The notes: generated by a model not told the origin, from the letters alone. A stretch of 64,000 nucleotides of DNA from Mycolicibacterium sp. MU0050 (GCF_963378085.1 NZ_OY726395.1:1612001-1676000), one strand, 5' to 3'; counted from the first letter of the stretch, positions 8,804-17,160 are shown. Made by a program: numbers and translations.

Positions 8804-9603
8804 TGCCACTCGACAACGCCGGACCCGCCTGGCTGTTCTGCCCGGCCGACCGACCCGAGCGCTTCGAGAAGGCCGCCGCGGCCGCCGACATCGTCATCCT
8901 CGACCTCGAGGACGGCGCCGGCGACAAGGCCGCCGCCCGCGAGGCGTTGCTGAGCACGCCGCTGGATCCGCGCCGCACCGTGATCCGGATCAACGCCGGC
9001 GACTCGCCGGAACAGAAACTCGATCTCGAGGCGCTGTCCCGCACCGAGTACGACACCGTGATGTTGCCGAAATGCGAGTCCGCGCAGCAGGTGAGCGCGC
9101 TGGCTCCGCTGGAGGTCGTGCTGATCGTCGAGACCCCGCTGGGTGCGCTCAAGGTCGACGAGACTGCCGCCGCGGACAACACCGTCGGCGTGATGTGGGG
9201 AGCCGAGGACCTCTTCGGTTTCCTGGGCGGCACCGCGAACCGCTTTCCCGACGATTCCTACCGGGACGTCGCCAAGTACGTGCGGTCGCGGTCGCTGCTG
9301 GCCGCCAAGGCGTTCGGCAAGCAGGCCCTGGACTCGGTGTACATCGACATCAAGAACCTCGACGGGCTGCGGCGCGAGGTCGACGACGCGGTGGCCGTCG
9401 GCTTCGACATCAAGGTGGCAATCCATCCCAGCCAGGTCGCCGTCATCCGGGAGGGCTACGCGCCGTCCGCCGAACAGGTGCAGTGGGCGCGACACGTCCT
9501 GGCCGCCGCCGAACAACAGCGCGGTGCTTTCGCTTTCGAGGGCATAATGGTGGATGCGCCAGTGCTAAGGCGAGCAGAGCGAATCGTGCAGCTCGCGCCC
9601 TGA
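8803..9603 (+). CDS. citE: CitE-like beta-hydroxyacyl-CoA lyase
   Basis: The 266-residue protein belongs to the short CitE/HpcH-HpaI TIM-barrel lyases: WLFCPADRPERF near the start, ILDLEDGAGDKA for an acidic metal-site strand, and AIHPSQV near the C-terminus. It has no citrate-lyase alpha or gamma partners, so it is a stand-alone CoA-thioester lyase. The orthologue Rv2498c is reported to cleave (R)-HMG-CoA and itaconate-derived citramalyl-CoA, which fits the last step of leucine breakdown to acetyl-CoA and acetoacetate. GTG 8803 overlaps the maoC stop. A 114-base gap follows before bkdA. Confidence 0.88.
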   Translation: MPLDNAGPAWLFCPADRPERFEKAAAAADIVILDLEDGAGDKAAAREALLSTPLDPRRTVIRINAGDSPEQKLDLEALSRTEYDTVMLPKCESAQQVSALAPLEVVLIVETPLGALKVDETAAADNTVGVMWGAEDLFGFLGGTANRFPDDSYRDVAKYVRSRSLLAAKAFGKQALDSVYIDIKNLDGLRREVDDAVAVGFDIKVAIHPSQVAVIREGYAPSAEQVQWARHVLAAAEQQRGAFAFEGIMVDAPVLRRAERIVQLAP

Positions 9604-9717
9604 CACTCGGACGCTGGCTGGCATACCGCCACAAGCGGATGCTCGACTGGCCCCGCGCTGGAGCTGACCTAAGGGTCTGACGGCCAAACATGTCGTCGGC
9701 GACCTAAAGGAGGCGCT

Positions 9718-10818
9718 ATGGCTGGGTCTGCTCACGCACCGGTGTCCGACGGCACCGCCGGGATCGAACCGGTGCAGCTCATCGCACCCGATGGTGCCTC
9801 GACCAGCCAGCGGCGTTACCGCCGCGATCTGCCGCCGGAGACGTTGTCCTGGCTCTACGAGATGATGGTCCTCACCCGCGAACTCGACATCGAGTTCGTC
9901 AATCTGCAGCGCCAGGGAGAGTTGGCGCTGTACGCCTCGTGCCGAGGTCAGGAGGCCGCGCAGGTGGGCGCGGCGGCCTGCCTACGCAAGACCGACTGGC
10001 TGTTCCCGCAGTACCGTGAGCTCGGCGCCTTCCTGATCCGCGCCATCACACCGGCGCAGATGGGTGCGATGTGGCGGGGCAGCTGGCACGGCGGGCTCGG
10101 TTTCACCGACAAACGCTGCGCGCCCATCTCCATCCCGATCGGCACGCAGCAGCTGCACGCCGTCGGGGCCGCGATGGCCGCCCAGCGCCTCGGCGAGGAC
10201 TCGGTGACGGTGGCCTTCCTCGGCGACGGCGCCACCAGCGAGGGCGACGTGCACGAGGCCCTCAACCTGGCATCGGTGTTCAACGCCCCGTGCGTGTTCT
10301 ACGTGCAGAACAACCAGTGGGCGATCTCCGTTCCGGTGGCGCAGCAGGTGGCCGGGCCGTCGATCGCGCATCGCGCCGCCGGGTACGGGATGCCCGGCGT
10401 CCGCGTGGACGGCAACGACGTGCTGGCCTGCTACGCGGTGATGGCCGAGGCCGCCCAGCGCGCGCGGGACGGCGGCGGCCCGACCCTGATCGAGGCGGTG
10501 ACCTACCGGATGGGCCCGCACACCACCTCCGACGATCCGACGCGCTACCGCGACGAGGACGAAGTGCGGCAATGGGCGGCGCGCGACCCGATTTCGCGAT
10601 ACCGCAGCCATCTGCAACGCATCGGGGTGTACAGCGATCGGCTCGAGGCACGGGTGGCCGCCCGCGCCGAGCGCATGCGCACCGAGTTGCGCGACGCGAT
10701 CGTCGGCGCGCCCGATCCCGACGTCACCGAGATGTTCGACACCGTCTACGCCGAGATCACCCCGGCGTTGGCCGAACAACGCGAGCAGTTGCGCATCGAG
10801 TTGGCGAAGGAGGCGTGA
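9718..10818 (+). CDS. bkdA: Branched-chain 2-oxoacid dehydrogenase E1 alpha subunit
   Basis: A 366-residue E1-alpha protein with the thiamine-diphosphate motif starting GDGATSEGD and ending in QNNQW. It decarboxylates branched-chain 2-oxoacids together with BkdB and passes the acyl group to the lipoyl domain of BkdC. An excellent AAAGGAGG ribosome site lies just before ATG 9718. The 114-base gap from citE may contain its own promoter, but no convincing one was found. Equivalent to Rv2497c. Confidence 0.93.
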   Translation: MAGSAHAPVSDGTAGIEPVQLIAPDGASTSQRRYRRDLPPETLSWLYEMMVLTRELDIEFVNLQRQGELALYASCRGQEAAQVGAAACLRKTDWLFPQYRELGAFLIRAITPAQMGAMWRGSWHGGLGFTDKRCAPISIPIGTQQLHAVGAAMAAQRLGEDSVTVAFLGDGATSEGDVHEALNLASVFNAPCVFYVQNNQWAISVPVAQQVAGPSIAHRAAGYGMPGVRVDGNDVLACYAVMAEAAQRARDGGGPTLIEAVTYRMGPHTTSDDPTRYRDEDEVRQWAARDPISRYRSHLQRIGVYSDRLEARVAARAERMRTELRDAIVGAPDPDVTEMFDTVYAEITPALAEQREQLRIELAKEA

Positions 10819-10819
10819 G

Positions 10820-11884
10820 ATGACCCAGATCTTCGACCGGCCGCCGATGGCCGACGACGACGCACCCGCACCCCGGGGGCCGCTGCTGCGACCGGTGCCG
10901 TCGGACACCGAGGTCACCATGGTCAGCGCCATCAACCGGGCGCTGCACGACGCGATGGCCAACGACGACCGCGTGCTGGTGTTCGGCGAGGACGTCGCCC
11001 GCCTCGGCGGGGTGTTCCGGGTCACCGAGGGGCTCAGCGAAACCTTCGGTGAGTCAAGGTGTTTCGACACCCCGCTCGCCGAATCCGCGATAGTCGGGGT
11101 GGCGATCGGCATGGCGATCCGCGGGCTGCGGCCCGTGCCCGAGATCCAGTTCGACGGCTTCAGCTACCCGGCGTTCGACCAGATCGCGAGCCATCTCGCG
11201 AAGTATCGGATGCGCACCCGCGGGGGCGTCGACATGGCCGTGACCCTGCGGATCCCGTCGTTCGGCGGCATCGGGGCGGTCGAGCACCATTCCGAATCGA
11301 CCGAGACCTACTGGGCGCACACCGCCGGACTCAAGGTCGTGGTGCCGTCGACCCCGTCGGACGCCTACTGGCTGTTGCGACACGCGATCGCCGGCCGGGA
11401 CCCGGTGATCTATCTGGAACCCAAGCGGCGGTACTGGACCCGCGGACCCCTGGACACCACGGTGCCCGCGGAACCGATTGGGCGCGCGGCCATCCGGCAC
11501 CCCGGCACCGACGTCACGGTCGTGACCTACGGCCCGCTGGTCGACACCGCGGTCAGCGCCGCCGGACTGGCGGCCGAGACCCAGGGGTGGAGTCTGGAGG
11601 TCCTCGACCTGAGGTCGTTGAATCCGTTGGACTTCGACACCGTCGCGGATTCGGTGCGCAGGACCGGGCGGTGCGTCATCATGCACGAGGGCCCGCGCAC
11701 CCTCGGCTTCGGCGCCGAGTTGGCCGCCCGGGTGAGCGAGGAGTTGTTCTACGAGCTGGAGGCGCCGGTGTTGCGCGCCACCGGGTTTGACACCCCGTAT
11801 CCGCCGGCCCGGCTGGAGAAGGCGTGGTTGCCGGGGCCGGACCGATTGCTGGACTGCGTCGAGAAGGTCATGAGTCTGCCATGA
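10820..11884 (+). CDS. bkdB: Branched-chain 2-oxoacid dehydrogenase E1 beta subunit
   Basis: A 354-residue transketolase-type E1-beta subunit; the pyrimidine-binding part includes [19 protein letters not shown] and the C-terminal part [11 protein letters not shown]. It forms the heterotetrameric E1 with BkdA. The start lies one base after the bkdA stop, with an AAGGAGG ribosome site inside bkdA, and the stop overlaps the bkdC start as ATGA. Equivalent to Rv2496c. Confidence 0.93.
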   Translation: MTQIFDRPPMADDDAPAPRGPLLRPVPSDTEVTMVSAINRALHDAMANDDRVLVFGEDVARLGGVFRVTEGLSETFGESRCFDTPLAESAIVGVAIGMAIRGLRPVPEIQFDGFSYPAFDQIASHLAKYRMRTRGGVDMAVTLRIPSFGGIGAVEHHSESTETYWAHTAGLKVVVPSTPSDAYWLLRHAIAGRDPVIYLEPKRRYWTRGPLDTTVPAEPIGRAAIRHPGTDVTVVTYGPLVDTAVSAAGLAAETQGWSLEVLDLRSLNPLDFDTVADSVRRTGRCVIMHEGPRTLGFGAELAARVSEELFYELEAPVLRATGFDTPYPPARLEKAWLPGPDRLLDCVEKVMSLP

Positions 11885-13080
11885 CTGCCGGGGAGGGTTC
11901 GCTGCGGGATTTCCTGGTGCCCGACCTGGGGGAGGGACTCGAGGACGCCACGGTGATCGGGTGGAGTGTCGCCGTGGGGGACGAGGTCGAACTCAACCAG
12001 ACGCTGTGCACGTTGGAGACCGCCAAGGCGCAGGTCGAGATCCCCAGTCCGTACGCCGGCCGGATCGCCGAATTGGGCGGAGCCGAAGGCGATGTGCTGC
12101 CCGTCGGCGGGGTGCTGGTGCGCATCGACACCGGTGCCGCCGCACCGAGCAGTTCGGCAACTCCGCCCGCGGCCCCGGCGGCCGGTCCGTCTCCGGCGCG
12201 CAGCCCGGTGCTGGTGGGCTACGGCGCCGACGCCGGCTTCGACACCAGTCGCCGCCGCGACGGCAGGCCGCGGGCGAAGCCGTCGGTGCGCAAGCTGGCC
12301 GCCGAACTCGGCGTGGACCTCGCCGGGTTGAGCCCGGATGCCGACGGGGTGATCTCCCGCGAGGCCGTGCTCGCCGCCGCCGATGGTCCCCCGGGCAACG
12401 CCGATGATCACATCACCGAGGTGCGTGGCGTGCAAGCCGAGATGGCCAAACGGATGGCCTTGTCGCGCAGTCAGATTCCTGACGCCCACGGCAGCGTCAC
12501 GGTGGACTGCACGCGGCTGCTGGAGCTCGGCGAGCGCCTGGGTGTGACGCCGTTCGTCGTGATGTTGCGCCTGCTGGTGTTGGCGTTGACGCACCACGGC
12601 GTCTTCAACTCGACCTGGGTGGACGGGCCCGACGGCCCGCGGCTGCACACGCATCCGGGCATCCACCTCGGGATCGGTGTGGCCGCCCCGCGCGGACTGC
12701 TGGTCCCGGTGGTGCACGACGCCCAGGAGTTGAGCACCCGGGAGCTGGCCGAGGTGGTCCGCCGGCGGGTGGACAGCGCCCGGGCGGGCACGCTCAAACC
12801 CGTTGAGCTGCAAGGTTCGACATTCACGGTGTCGAATTTCGGCGCGCTGGGTCTGGACGAGGCCGTGCCGGTGATCAACTATCCGGAGGCCGCGATCCTG
12901 GGGATCGGGTCCATCAAGCCCCGCGCCATCGTCATCGACGATGCGGTGGTCGCGCGCCCGACGGCAACCCTGACCTGCGCCTTCGACCACCGCATCGCCG
13001 ATGGTGCGCAGCTGGGAGCGTTTCTGGGCGAGCTGCGGGGCCTGATCGAGCTGCCCGAAACCGCGTTGCTGGACCTCTGA
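11881..13080 (+). CDS. bkdC: Branched-chain 2-oxoacid dehydrogenase E2 (dihydrolipoyl acyltransferase)
   Basis: 399 residues with three parts: one lipoyl domain (about 8-80) whose Lys49 in ETAKAQVE should be lipoylated, a peripheral subunit-binding domain (about 133-165), and the C-terminal acyltransferase core ending with the catalytic FDHRIADG motif. It transfers the acyl group from lipoamide to CoA. No E3 gene follows, so the complex must share the cell's dihydrolipoamide dehydrogenase, as in M. tuberculosis. Its stop codon directly abuts the stop of the convergent echA14, with no intergenic base. Confidence 0.92.
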   Translation: MTAGEGSLRDFLVPDLGEGLEDATVIGWSVAVGDEVELNQTLCTLETAKAQVEIPSPYAGRIAELGGAEGDVLPVGGVLVRIDTGAAAPSSSATPPAAPAAGPSPARSPVLVGYGADAGFDTSRRRDGRPRAKPSVRKLAAELGVDLAGLSPDADGVISREAVLAAADGPPGNADDHITEVRGVQAEMAKRMALSRSQIPDAHGSVTVDCTRLLELGERLGVTPFVVMLRLLVLALTHHGVFNSTWVDGPDGPRLHTHPGIHLGIGVAAPRGLLVPVVHDAQELSTRELAEVVRRRVDSARAGTLKPVELQGSTFTVSNFGALGLDEAVPVINYPEAAILGIGSIKPRAIVIDDAVVARPTATLTCAFDHRIADGAQLGAFLGELRGLIELPETALLDL

Positions 13081-13836
13081 CTACTTGCGTTGCGCGGCCT
13101 GCAGGCGGGCCTGGAATTCCGGTGACTGGATCGACTTCGCCTGCGGGCCAAGCTCGGTGCGCATGGCGGTGTGGTGCAGCTCGGTATCGACCGAACCGGG
13201 AGAAGCGGTGGCGCGCATGGTCGCCTTGGTGGCCAGCACCACCTCGCGCGGAGCTGACGCCGGTCCGGCGGCCAGCTCCAGGGCGGCGGCCACCGGGTCG
13301 TCGGCGACCTGCAGGGCCAGACCGTGGGCGACGGCCGACTGGGCGTCGAACCGCATGCCGAACAGCAGGGCGGCGCGGGCGGCCTGCGGGCCCACGCCGC
13401 GCTGCAGCATCCAGGTGGCGCCGCCGCCGGGGTGAATACCCAGCTTCTGGAACCGGGGGTCGAACATGGCGTGCGGGCCCGCGATGCGGACGTCGGCCGC
13501 CAACGCGAGGTTCAGCCCGGCCCCCACCGCGGCGCCGTTGACGGCGGCGATCGTCGGCAGGGCGCAGTTGGCGACCGCCATGAAGCCGTCGTAAATGCGC
13601 AGCAGCCCCTCCTCGGCGGCCGACCCGAGCGCGCTGAGGTCGGCGCCCGCGCAAAATGCCTTACCGGCGCCGGTGACGACCAGTGCGTGCACGTCGGTGT
13701 CGGCCTCGGCACGGTCGACGGCCGCGCGGAGGCCGGCCGACATGTCGTCGGTGACGGCGTTGCGCCGGTCGGGATCGTTGACGGTGACCAGCGCGACGCG
13801 GTCGGTGACGGAGTAGAGCACGAGGTCAGAACTCAT
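13081..13836 (-). CDS. echA14: Crotonase-family protein (EchA14-like) lacking canonical catalytic glutamates
   Basis: The 251-residue product has crotonase landmarks: the oxyanion segment [13 protein letters not shown] and [23 protein letters not shown]. Aligned by eye with rat enoyl-CoA hydratase, the positions of the two catalytic glutamates hold Phe129 (FDPRFQKLG) and Ala155. It is therefore unlikely to be a normal 2-enoyl-CoA hydratase and may be an isomerase, hydrolase or non-catalytic member. It is convergent with bkdC; an echA14 gene (Rv2486) also lies between the bkd operon and lipQ in M. tuberculosis. Confidence 0.8.
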   Translation of the reverse strand: MSSDLVLYSVTDRVALVTVNDPDRRNAVTDDMSAGLRAAVDRAEADTDVHALVVTGAGKAFCAGADLSALGSAAEEGLLRIYDGFMAVANCALPTIAAVNGAAVGAGLNLALAADVRIAGPHAMFDPRFQKLGIHPGGGATWMLQRGVGPQAARAALLFGMRFDAQSAVAHGLALQVADDPVAAALELAAGPASAPREVVLATKATMRATASPGSVDTELHHTAMRTELGPQAKSIQSPEFQARLQAAQRK

Positions 13837-13905
13837 GGCCGAGACGTTACTCGCCGGCGCGTCGCCGGCCCGCCCTCGGGTTCCTCGACCTGCCGGCCGC
13901 CGCCA

Positions 13906-14667
13906 TTACGGTTGCGACCTGACGATCGCTGTGCCGCTGAGGGGACAGTCACCGCAGGTGCGTCGCGCGGCCGTGCGGTAGTAGAGGCAGCAACTGCGAC
14001 GTTTGATTGCCCCGATGATGTCCCCGTCGAGACGCCCAGACAGAGGCGGCGTGGCCAGGATCTGCCGCGATATCGCGTCCACGTCATGGTGATGGTGCTC
14101 TCCCCGACCCAAAAGCGTATTCGTCACCAGCACCAGTGCAGCGGCGGCGTTGCCCCACAGCAGACCCGCGGCCACCTCGGTGACGGACTTCAGCGCGATG
14201 TGCGCCGAGGTCAACTGATTGATGACGAGATCGGCGACAAGTGCCGCAGTTTCGGCCGGTGTGGCGCCGGGGCGCTCGAGTGCGGTGGGGATTGGAAGAT
14301 GAAATCTGACATGCCCCGCCGGAGATCTTCCGTAAGTCACGGCATGTAGGTCGGGTATCAGCCCGTCCGTCACCCAAGCCCCTAACGTCACGGCCCAAAG
14401 GCGTTCCGCAAGTTCGTACTGCAACGACGACACCGCGACGCGCGGCTCAGTTGTGTCCAGGCGGTGCGCTACGTCCTCGACGAGTTGACGCAAGTGGGGC
14501 TGTGAAAAGAACTCCTCGGCACTGACCCCAGGAGACGTTGGGTCGAGGCGGATCACGAAGTGCGGGCCGATGCCCCCGGTGGCGCGCAGTGCGCGGCGCG
14601 GCCGATCGCCGCTGATGGATTCCCAGCTGTTCACCTGACCGCCAAGGTGCCTCGGGGGTGCCGCCAC
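13906..14667 (-). CDS. FhuF-like 2Fe-2S protein (possible ferric-siderophore reductase)
   Basis: A 253-residue protein whose C-terminus holds the FhuF-type cluster motif: Cys226-Cys227, then Cys238 and Cys241 in CCLYYRTAARRTCGDC. FhuF proteins reduce ferric siderophores in the cytoplasm through a 2Fe-2S centre. The N-terminal 220 residues fit the poorly conserved FhuF body. GTG 14667 is taken as the start; an internal GTG at 14634 is an alternative. It is the last gene of the minus-strand block downstream of the cobalamin riboswitch and starts 51 bases after the ferredoxin gene ends. Iron or corrinoid reduction are both possible roles; the sequence does not decide. Confidence 0.72.
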   Translation of the reverse strand: MAAPPRHLGGQVNSWESISGDRPRRALRATGGIGPHFVIRLDPTSPGVSAEEFFSQPHLRQLVEDVAHRLDTTEPRVAVSSLQYELAERLWAVTLGAWVTDGLIPDLHAVTYGRSPAGHVRFHLPIPTALERPGATPAETAALVADLVINQLTSAHIALKSVTEVAAGLLWGNAAAALVLVTNTLLGRGEHHHHDVDAISRQILATPPLSGRLDGDIIGAIKRRSCCLYYRTAARRTCGDCPLSGTAIVRSQP

Positions 14668-14718
14668 GGTCGCGGTCTATTCGGATGAAGACCGGCTAGG
14701 GAGAGGCTAGCGATCTGC

Positions 14719-15126
14719 TCAATCACGTTGCCGACGCTGCCGTTTCGGTCTATCGAAGCGGTACGGCGTGAGTGCGGCCGGGAGTGCGGCAAGACCGGGA
14801 CCGCCGTCCCACAGCCAGCCGGCGATGTCGGCTGCCGCGGTCTCGTCCAGGACGAAACCCAACCATGTCGACCGTCCGCCGATTCGGTGTCCCTGACCCG
14901 ATGGCGAGACCACGAGTACGTTCGACCGCTCGCAAGGTCCCAGGCAATCCGTGGTCCGAAAGTTGGATATTCCCTGTAGTAGCTCGCGCAGGGTTGTCAC
15001 CTGGGCCTCGTGGTCGAACGTCGGGTGCTTCCTCGTCGTACCGCAGCAGCAACCACGGCACATGGTGACGGTCGGTTTGGACTGGTCCAACGCCACGATG
15101 TCTGCGCCTTTCGAATTCGTCTTCAC
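14719..15126 (-). CDS. Thioredoxin-like 2Fe-2S ferredoxin
   Basis: 135 residues; a cysteine-rich start (Cys23, Cys26-Cys28 in MCRGCCCGTTRKHP) and a second pair, Cys61 and Cys65 in DCLGPCERSN, fit the thioredoxin-fold 2Fe-2S ferredoxins common in actinobacteria. It probably carries electrons to a partner, the obvious candidate being the FhuF-like protein encoded just downstream. The start is GTG 15126, overlapping the stop of the folP-like ORF as GTGA. The C-terminus is Arg/Lys/Gln-rich. The partner assignment is inferred from adjacency only. Confidence 0.72.
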   Translation of the reverse strand: MKTNSKGADIVALDQSKPTVTMCRGCCCGTTRKHPTFDHEAQVTTLRELLQGISNFRTTDCLGPCERSNVLVVSPSGQGHRIGGRSTWLGFVLDETAAADIAGWLWDGGPGLAALPAALTPYRFDRPKRQRRQRD

Positions 15127-15395
15127 GTTGCGCGTCCATTCGGCGTCAGCCCCCAGATGGCGTTCAGCATCGCAACGCGGTCAAGTTCCTCGTCCACTGA
15201 CACCGGGACAGCGTGGGGCCGGGCGGATTCGCCTCCGACGTCGACCGCTCGTGCACCGTCATCGAACATCTTCCGGCCCGCGCTCGGCGCCCGTTCCAGC
15301 GTCTCGAATCTGCTTCTGGTCCAGAAGGAGTCGGGCGTGACATTCACCATTCCCATCACGCGCAGCGGCGTGCCACGGGGTCGGCTCCGATTCAT
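15123..15395 (-). pseudogene. Truncated dihydropteroate-synthase-like ORF (N-terminal part only)
   Basis: The 90-residue ORF matches the start of dihydropteroate synthase: VMGMVNVTPDSF (residues 13-24) and ARAVDVGGESARPHAVPVS, which are the first pterin/phosphate-binding segments. A full FolP is about 270-280 residues, and nothing resembling the rest was found nearby in any frame. It cannot be a working synthase on its own. Both ends are tightly coupled: its ATG overlaps the MTHFR stop (ATGA) and its TGA overlaps the ferredoxin GTG (GTGA). Either a larger gene was deleted internally or the short domain is retained as a small pterin-binding protein. Confidence 0.65.
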
Positions 15396-16282
15396 GATTG
15401 CGGCGACCAGTAGTCGAGCATCTCGGCGAAGGTGTCGAAAGCCGGCTTCGAGACACCGTAGGGCGCCTCGAAGTGCAAACTGAGCGGATAGCCCAATTCG
15501 GCCACCCCATCGATCACTCGCTTGTACAAGTCGAGGAGCCGACGGCGTTTGATTTCGGGTTCACTTGCGGCAAGGCCTCGGACGAACTCCTGCTCCGCAG
15601 CGACCGCCGGGTTGCCGGGATCCTGTATCAGCCAATCGATCAGGCGGACTTTGCTTTCCAGCTTCGGCACGAAGCCGAACGACAGCAGAATCTCGGGCCG
15701 GTGCTCGCTGATTCGCGAGTATTCGGAGAGGAAATCGACGATCGCATCGGAATAGAGCAACTGCGTCATCCAGAAGGTGGCGCCGTGATCGCATTTGAAA
15801 TCAAAACGTCCCTGCTCGCCATCGCGCGTCGGGATCAGGATGACGCCCCGGTTCGGTACCACGTCGTCGAACTTCGACAGAGCGTCCGTGGGTGCGACAC
15901 CGCCGCCCTCCCCGTCGTTCATCGTGCGAGGGACACCGACGAAGATGATGCCGTCGAATCCCGCTTCGCCCAGACCTGTGAGCCGGCTGCGAAGCGCAGA
16001 TTCGTTCAGGAACGAGGTGACCTGCGTGCACATACCTTGGACGCCGGGAAGTTCCGGATGGATGGCCGACCAATAATCCAAGACGTCAAGTTTGGGCTTC
16101 AACTCGATGGGGCGATCGGCGTCCTCCGCGATCATCCCGGGGATCGTGACGTGCCCAATGCGACCCGCGATGCCGGCCTCAGCGGAATACTGTAGGACCT
16201 CACGCGCCTCGTCGCGAGCGTACTCGGCCCCGCGGTCGGTGTTGGGTGGTACCAGTTCCAACGCGATGGTGTTCAGGGGCAC
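15392..16282 (-). CDS. Mycobacterial-type methylenetetrahydrofolate reductase
   Basis: 296 residues resembling the noncanonical mycobacterial MTHFRs (Rv2172c, MSMEG_6649 type) rather than FAD-dependent MetF: LNTIALELVPPNTDRG at the start, VPRTMNDGEGGGVAPTDAL, and PEILLSFGFVPKLESKV. It should reduce 5,10-methylene-THF to 5-methyl-THF, the methyl donor for methionine synthesis. GTG 16282 is chosen because CGGAGG lies 7 bases before it; the frame is open 19 codons further but without a start signal. It sits downstream of a cobalamin riboswitch and a metE remnant, consistent with a methionine/B12-responsive operon. Confidence 0.82.
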   Translation of the reverse strand: MPLNTIALELVPPNTDRGAEYARDEAREVLQYSAEAGIAGRIGHVTIPGMIAEDADRPIELKPKLDVLDYWSAIHPELPGVQGMCTQVTSFLNESALRSRLTGLGEAGFDGIIFVGVPRTMNDGEGGGVAPTDALSKFDDVVPNRGVILIPTRDGEQGRFDFKCDHGATFWMTQLLYSDAIVDFLSEYSRISEHRPEILLSFGFVPKLESKVRLIDWLIQDPGNPAVAAEQEFVRGLAASEPEIKRRRLLDLYKRVIDGVAELGYPLSLHFEAPYGVSKPAFDTFAEMLDYWSPQS

Positions 16283-16308
16283 CGGGAACCTCCGATTTCG
16301 TATGGGTG

Positions 16309-16345
16309 GACACGTTGCCCCAGGGTTGTTGGGGCGCAACGTGTC
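16309..16345 (-). terminator. Strong hairpin between metE remnant and MTHFR gene
   Basis: GACACGTTGC at 16309-16318 pairs perfectly with GCAACGTGTC at 16336-16345, with an inner CCC/GGG extension after a one-base bulge. On the minus-strand transcript no U-run follows, so it is either a U-less terminator/attenuator or a processing hairpin that separates metE' from MTHFR expression. Confidence 0.45.
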
Positions 16346-16351
16346 AGGGGA

Positions 16352-16555
16352 TCAGGCGTTGGTGCGAATCTGCTTGGCGGCCTCGGCCATGTTGCGCAGC
16401 CTGGCGTCGACTTCATCGGTCTTGCGGGTCTTCAAACCGCAGTCCGGGTTGGCCCAGAGCCGGTCGGGACGGACGGCGGACAACTCAGCGCGAAGTGCGT
16501 TACGGGGCCGTTGCGTGGCGATCTCAATGTCGTCGCAGTGAACGGCGGGACGGTA
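16352..16555 (-). pseudogene. metE: C-terminal remnant of a metE-like methionine synthase
   Basis: A 67-codon open stretch bounded upstream by an in-frame TAG (16556-16558) and ending in TGA. Its last 45 codons read as the C-terminus of cobalamin-independent methionine synthase, including [13 protein letters not shown], whose Cys is a zinc ligand in MetE, and [13 protein letters not shown]. The other roughly 90 percent of the expected 750-residue enzyme is missing. The remnant lies 140 bases downstream of a cobalamin riboswitch, the usual regulator of mycobacterial metE, so a deletion has joined the riboswitch region to the tail of the gene. Confidence 0.75.
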
Positions 16556-16689
16556 CTAGACACGGCGGGCGTCCTTCACACGATGGGATGCTCATCGCCA
16601 TCGGACGTCTGCCAGTGCAGTCGGGTGACCGCTGGGTGACTTCCGCCCATTCCGCGAGGCGATGCGCCGCTGGACGCGGCGCGCCCAGC

Positions 16690-16858
16690 ACAACTGGCAG
16701 GTCTTCGGACTCGCGGGCACGCACCGGTTCGGTGCTCCTAGTGGCCGTCGCTTCCCGGTCATGGTGACCAGTGCCATTGACGGCGGTCGTTCCTGCATAC
16801 CGCTGCGGGACAGTCCCGGGTTCTCACCGGGTTCCCTCTCACATCACACCTAGACCAG
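16690..16858 (-). promoter_or_regulatory. Cobalamin riboswitch
   Basis: Read on the minus strand, the conserved blocks come in the right order: AGGGAACCCGGTGAGAACC, GGGACTGTCCCGCAGCGGTA, then GGGAAGCGACGGCCACTAGG, and finally the B12-box-like AGTCCGAAGACCTGCC. GC stems lie between them. A further hairpin, CGATGG with CCATCG, sits at about 16578-16600 and could belong to the expression platform. Adenosylcobalamin binding would be expected to switch off downstream genes, here the metE remnant and the MTHFR block. Edges are approximate. Confidence 0.85.
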
Positions 16859-16873
16859 CGTGGGACGTTCGAT

Positions 16874-16895
16874 GTGGCGACCAGGAGGTCGCCAC
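16874..16895. other. Perfect 9-bp hairpin upstream of the riboswitch
   Basis: GTGGCGACC and GGTCGCCAC flank a 4-base AGGA loop. It lies in the 192-base stretch between riboswitch and tRNA-Arg, where no gene is supported. It could be a terminator protecting the riboswitch promoter or an operator. No U-run follows on either strand. Confidence 0.4.
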
Positions 16896-17087
16896 AGACC
16901 AGTTGCGCCGCTCAGACTACTCTGCGGCGATATCGGGGGAGCAGCACCGCCGACCCAGGGCCGCTAGAGGTATCTGGGCCGGATCCATGGCCGTGGCTGA
17001 ACTTCTCGAACAAGCCGTCACCGACAAACTCGGCTCCGCCACAAACGCCGAGATTACTCAGCACGGCTGAATAAATCCTGATCGAGC

Positions 17088-17160
17088 GCCCCCGGCAGGA
17101 ATCGAACCTGCGACCTAGAGATTAGAAGGCTCTTGCTCTATCCAACTGAGCTACGGAGGC
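17088..17160 (-). tRNA. tRNA-Arg (anticodon TCT)
   Basis: A 73-base cloverleaf on the minus strand: acceptor GCCTCCG paired with CGGGGGC, D-arm GCTC/GAGC, anticodon loop CTTCTAA giving TCT, and T-arm GCAGG-TTCGATT-CCTGC. No CCA is encoded. Reads AGA codons, which are rare in this GC-rich genome. It stands between the riboswitch block and lipQ. Confidence 0.93.

Noticed and set aside
16988..17071. 27-codon ORF between riboswitch and tRNA-Arg
   Set aside because: Too short, no ribosome site or family similarity that I can see.
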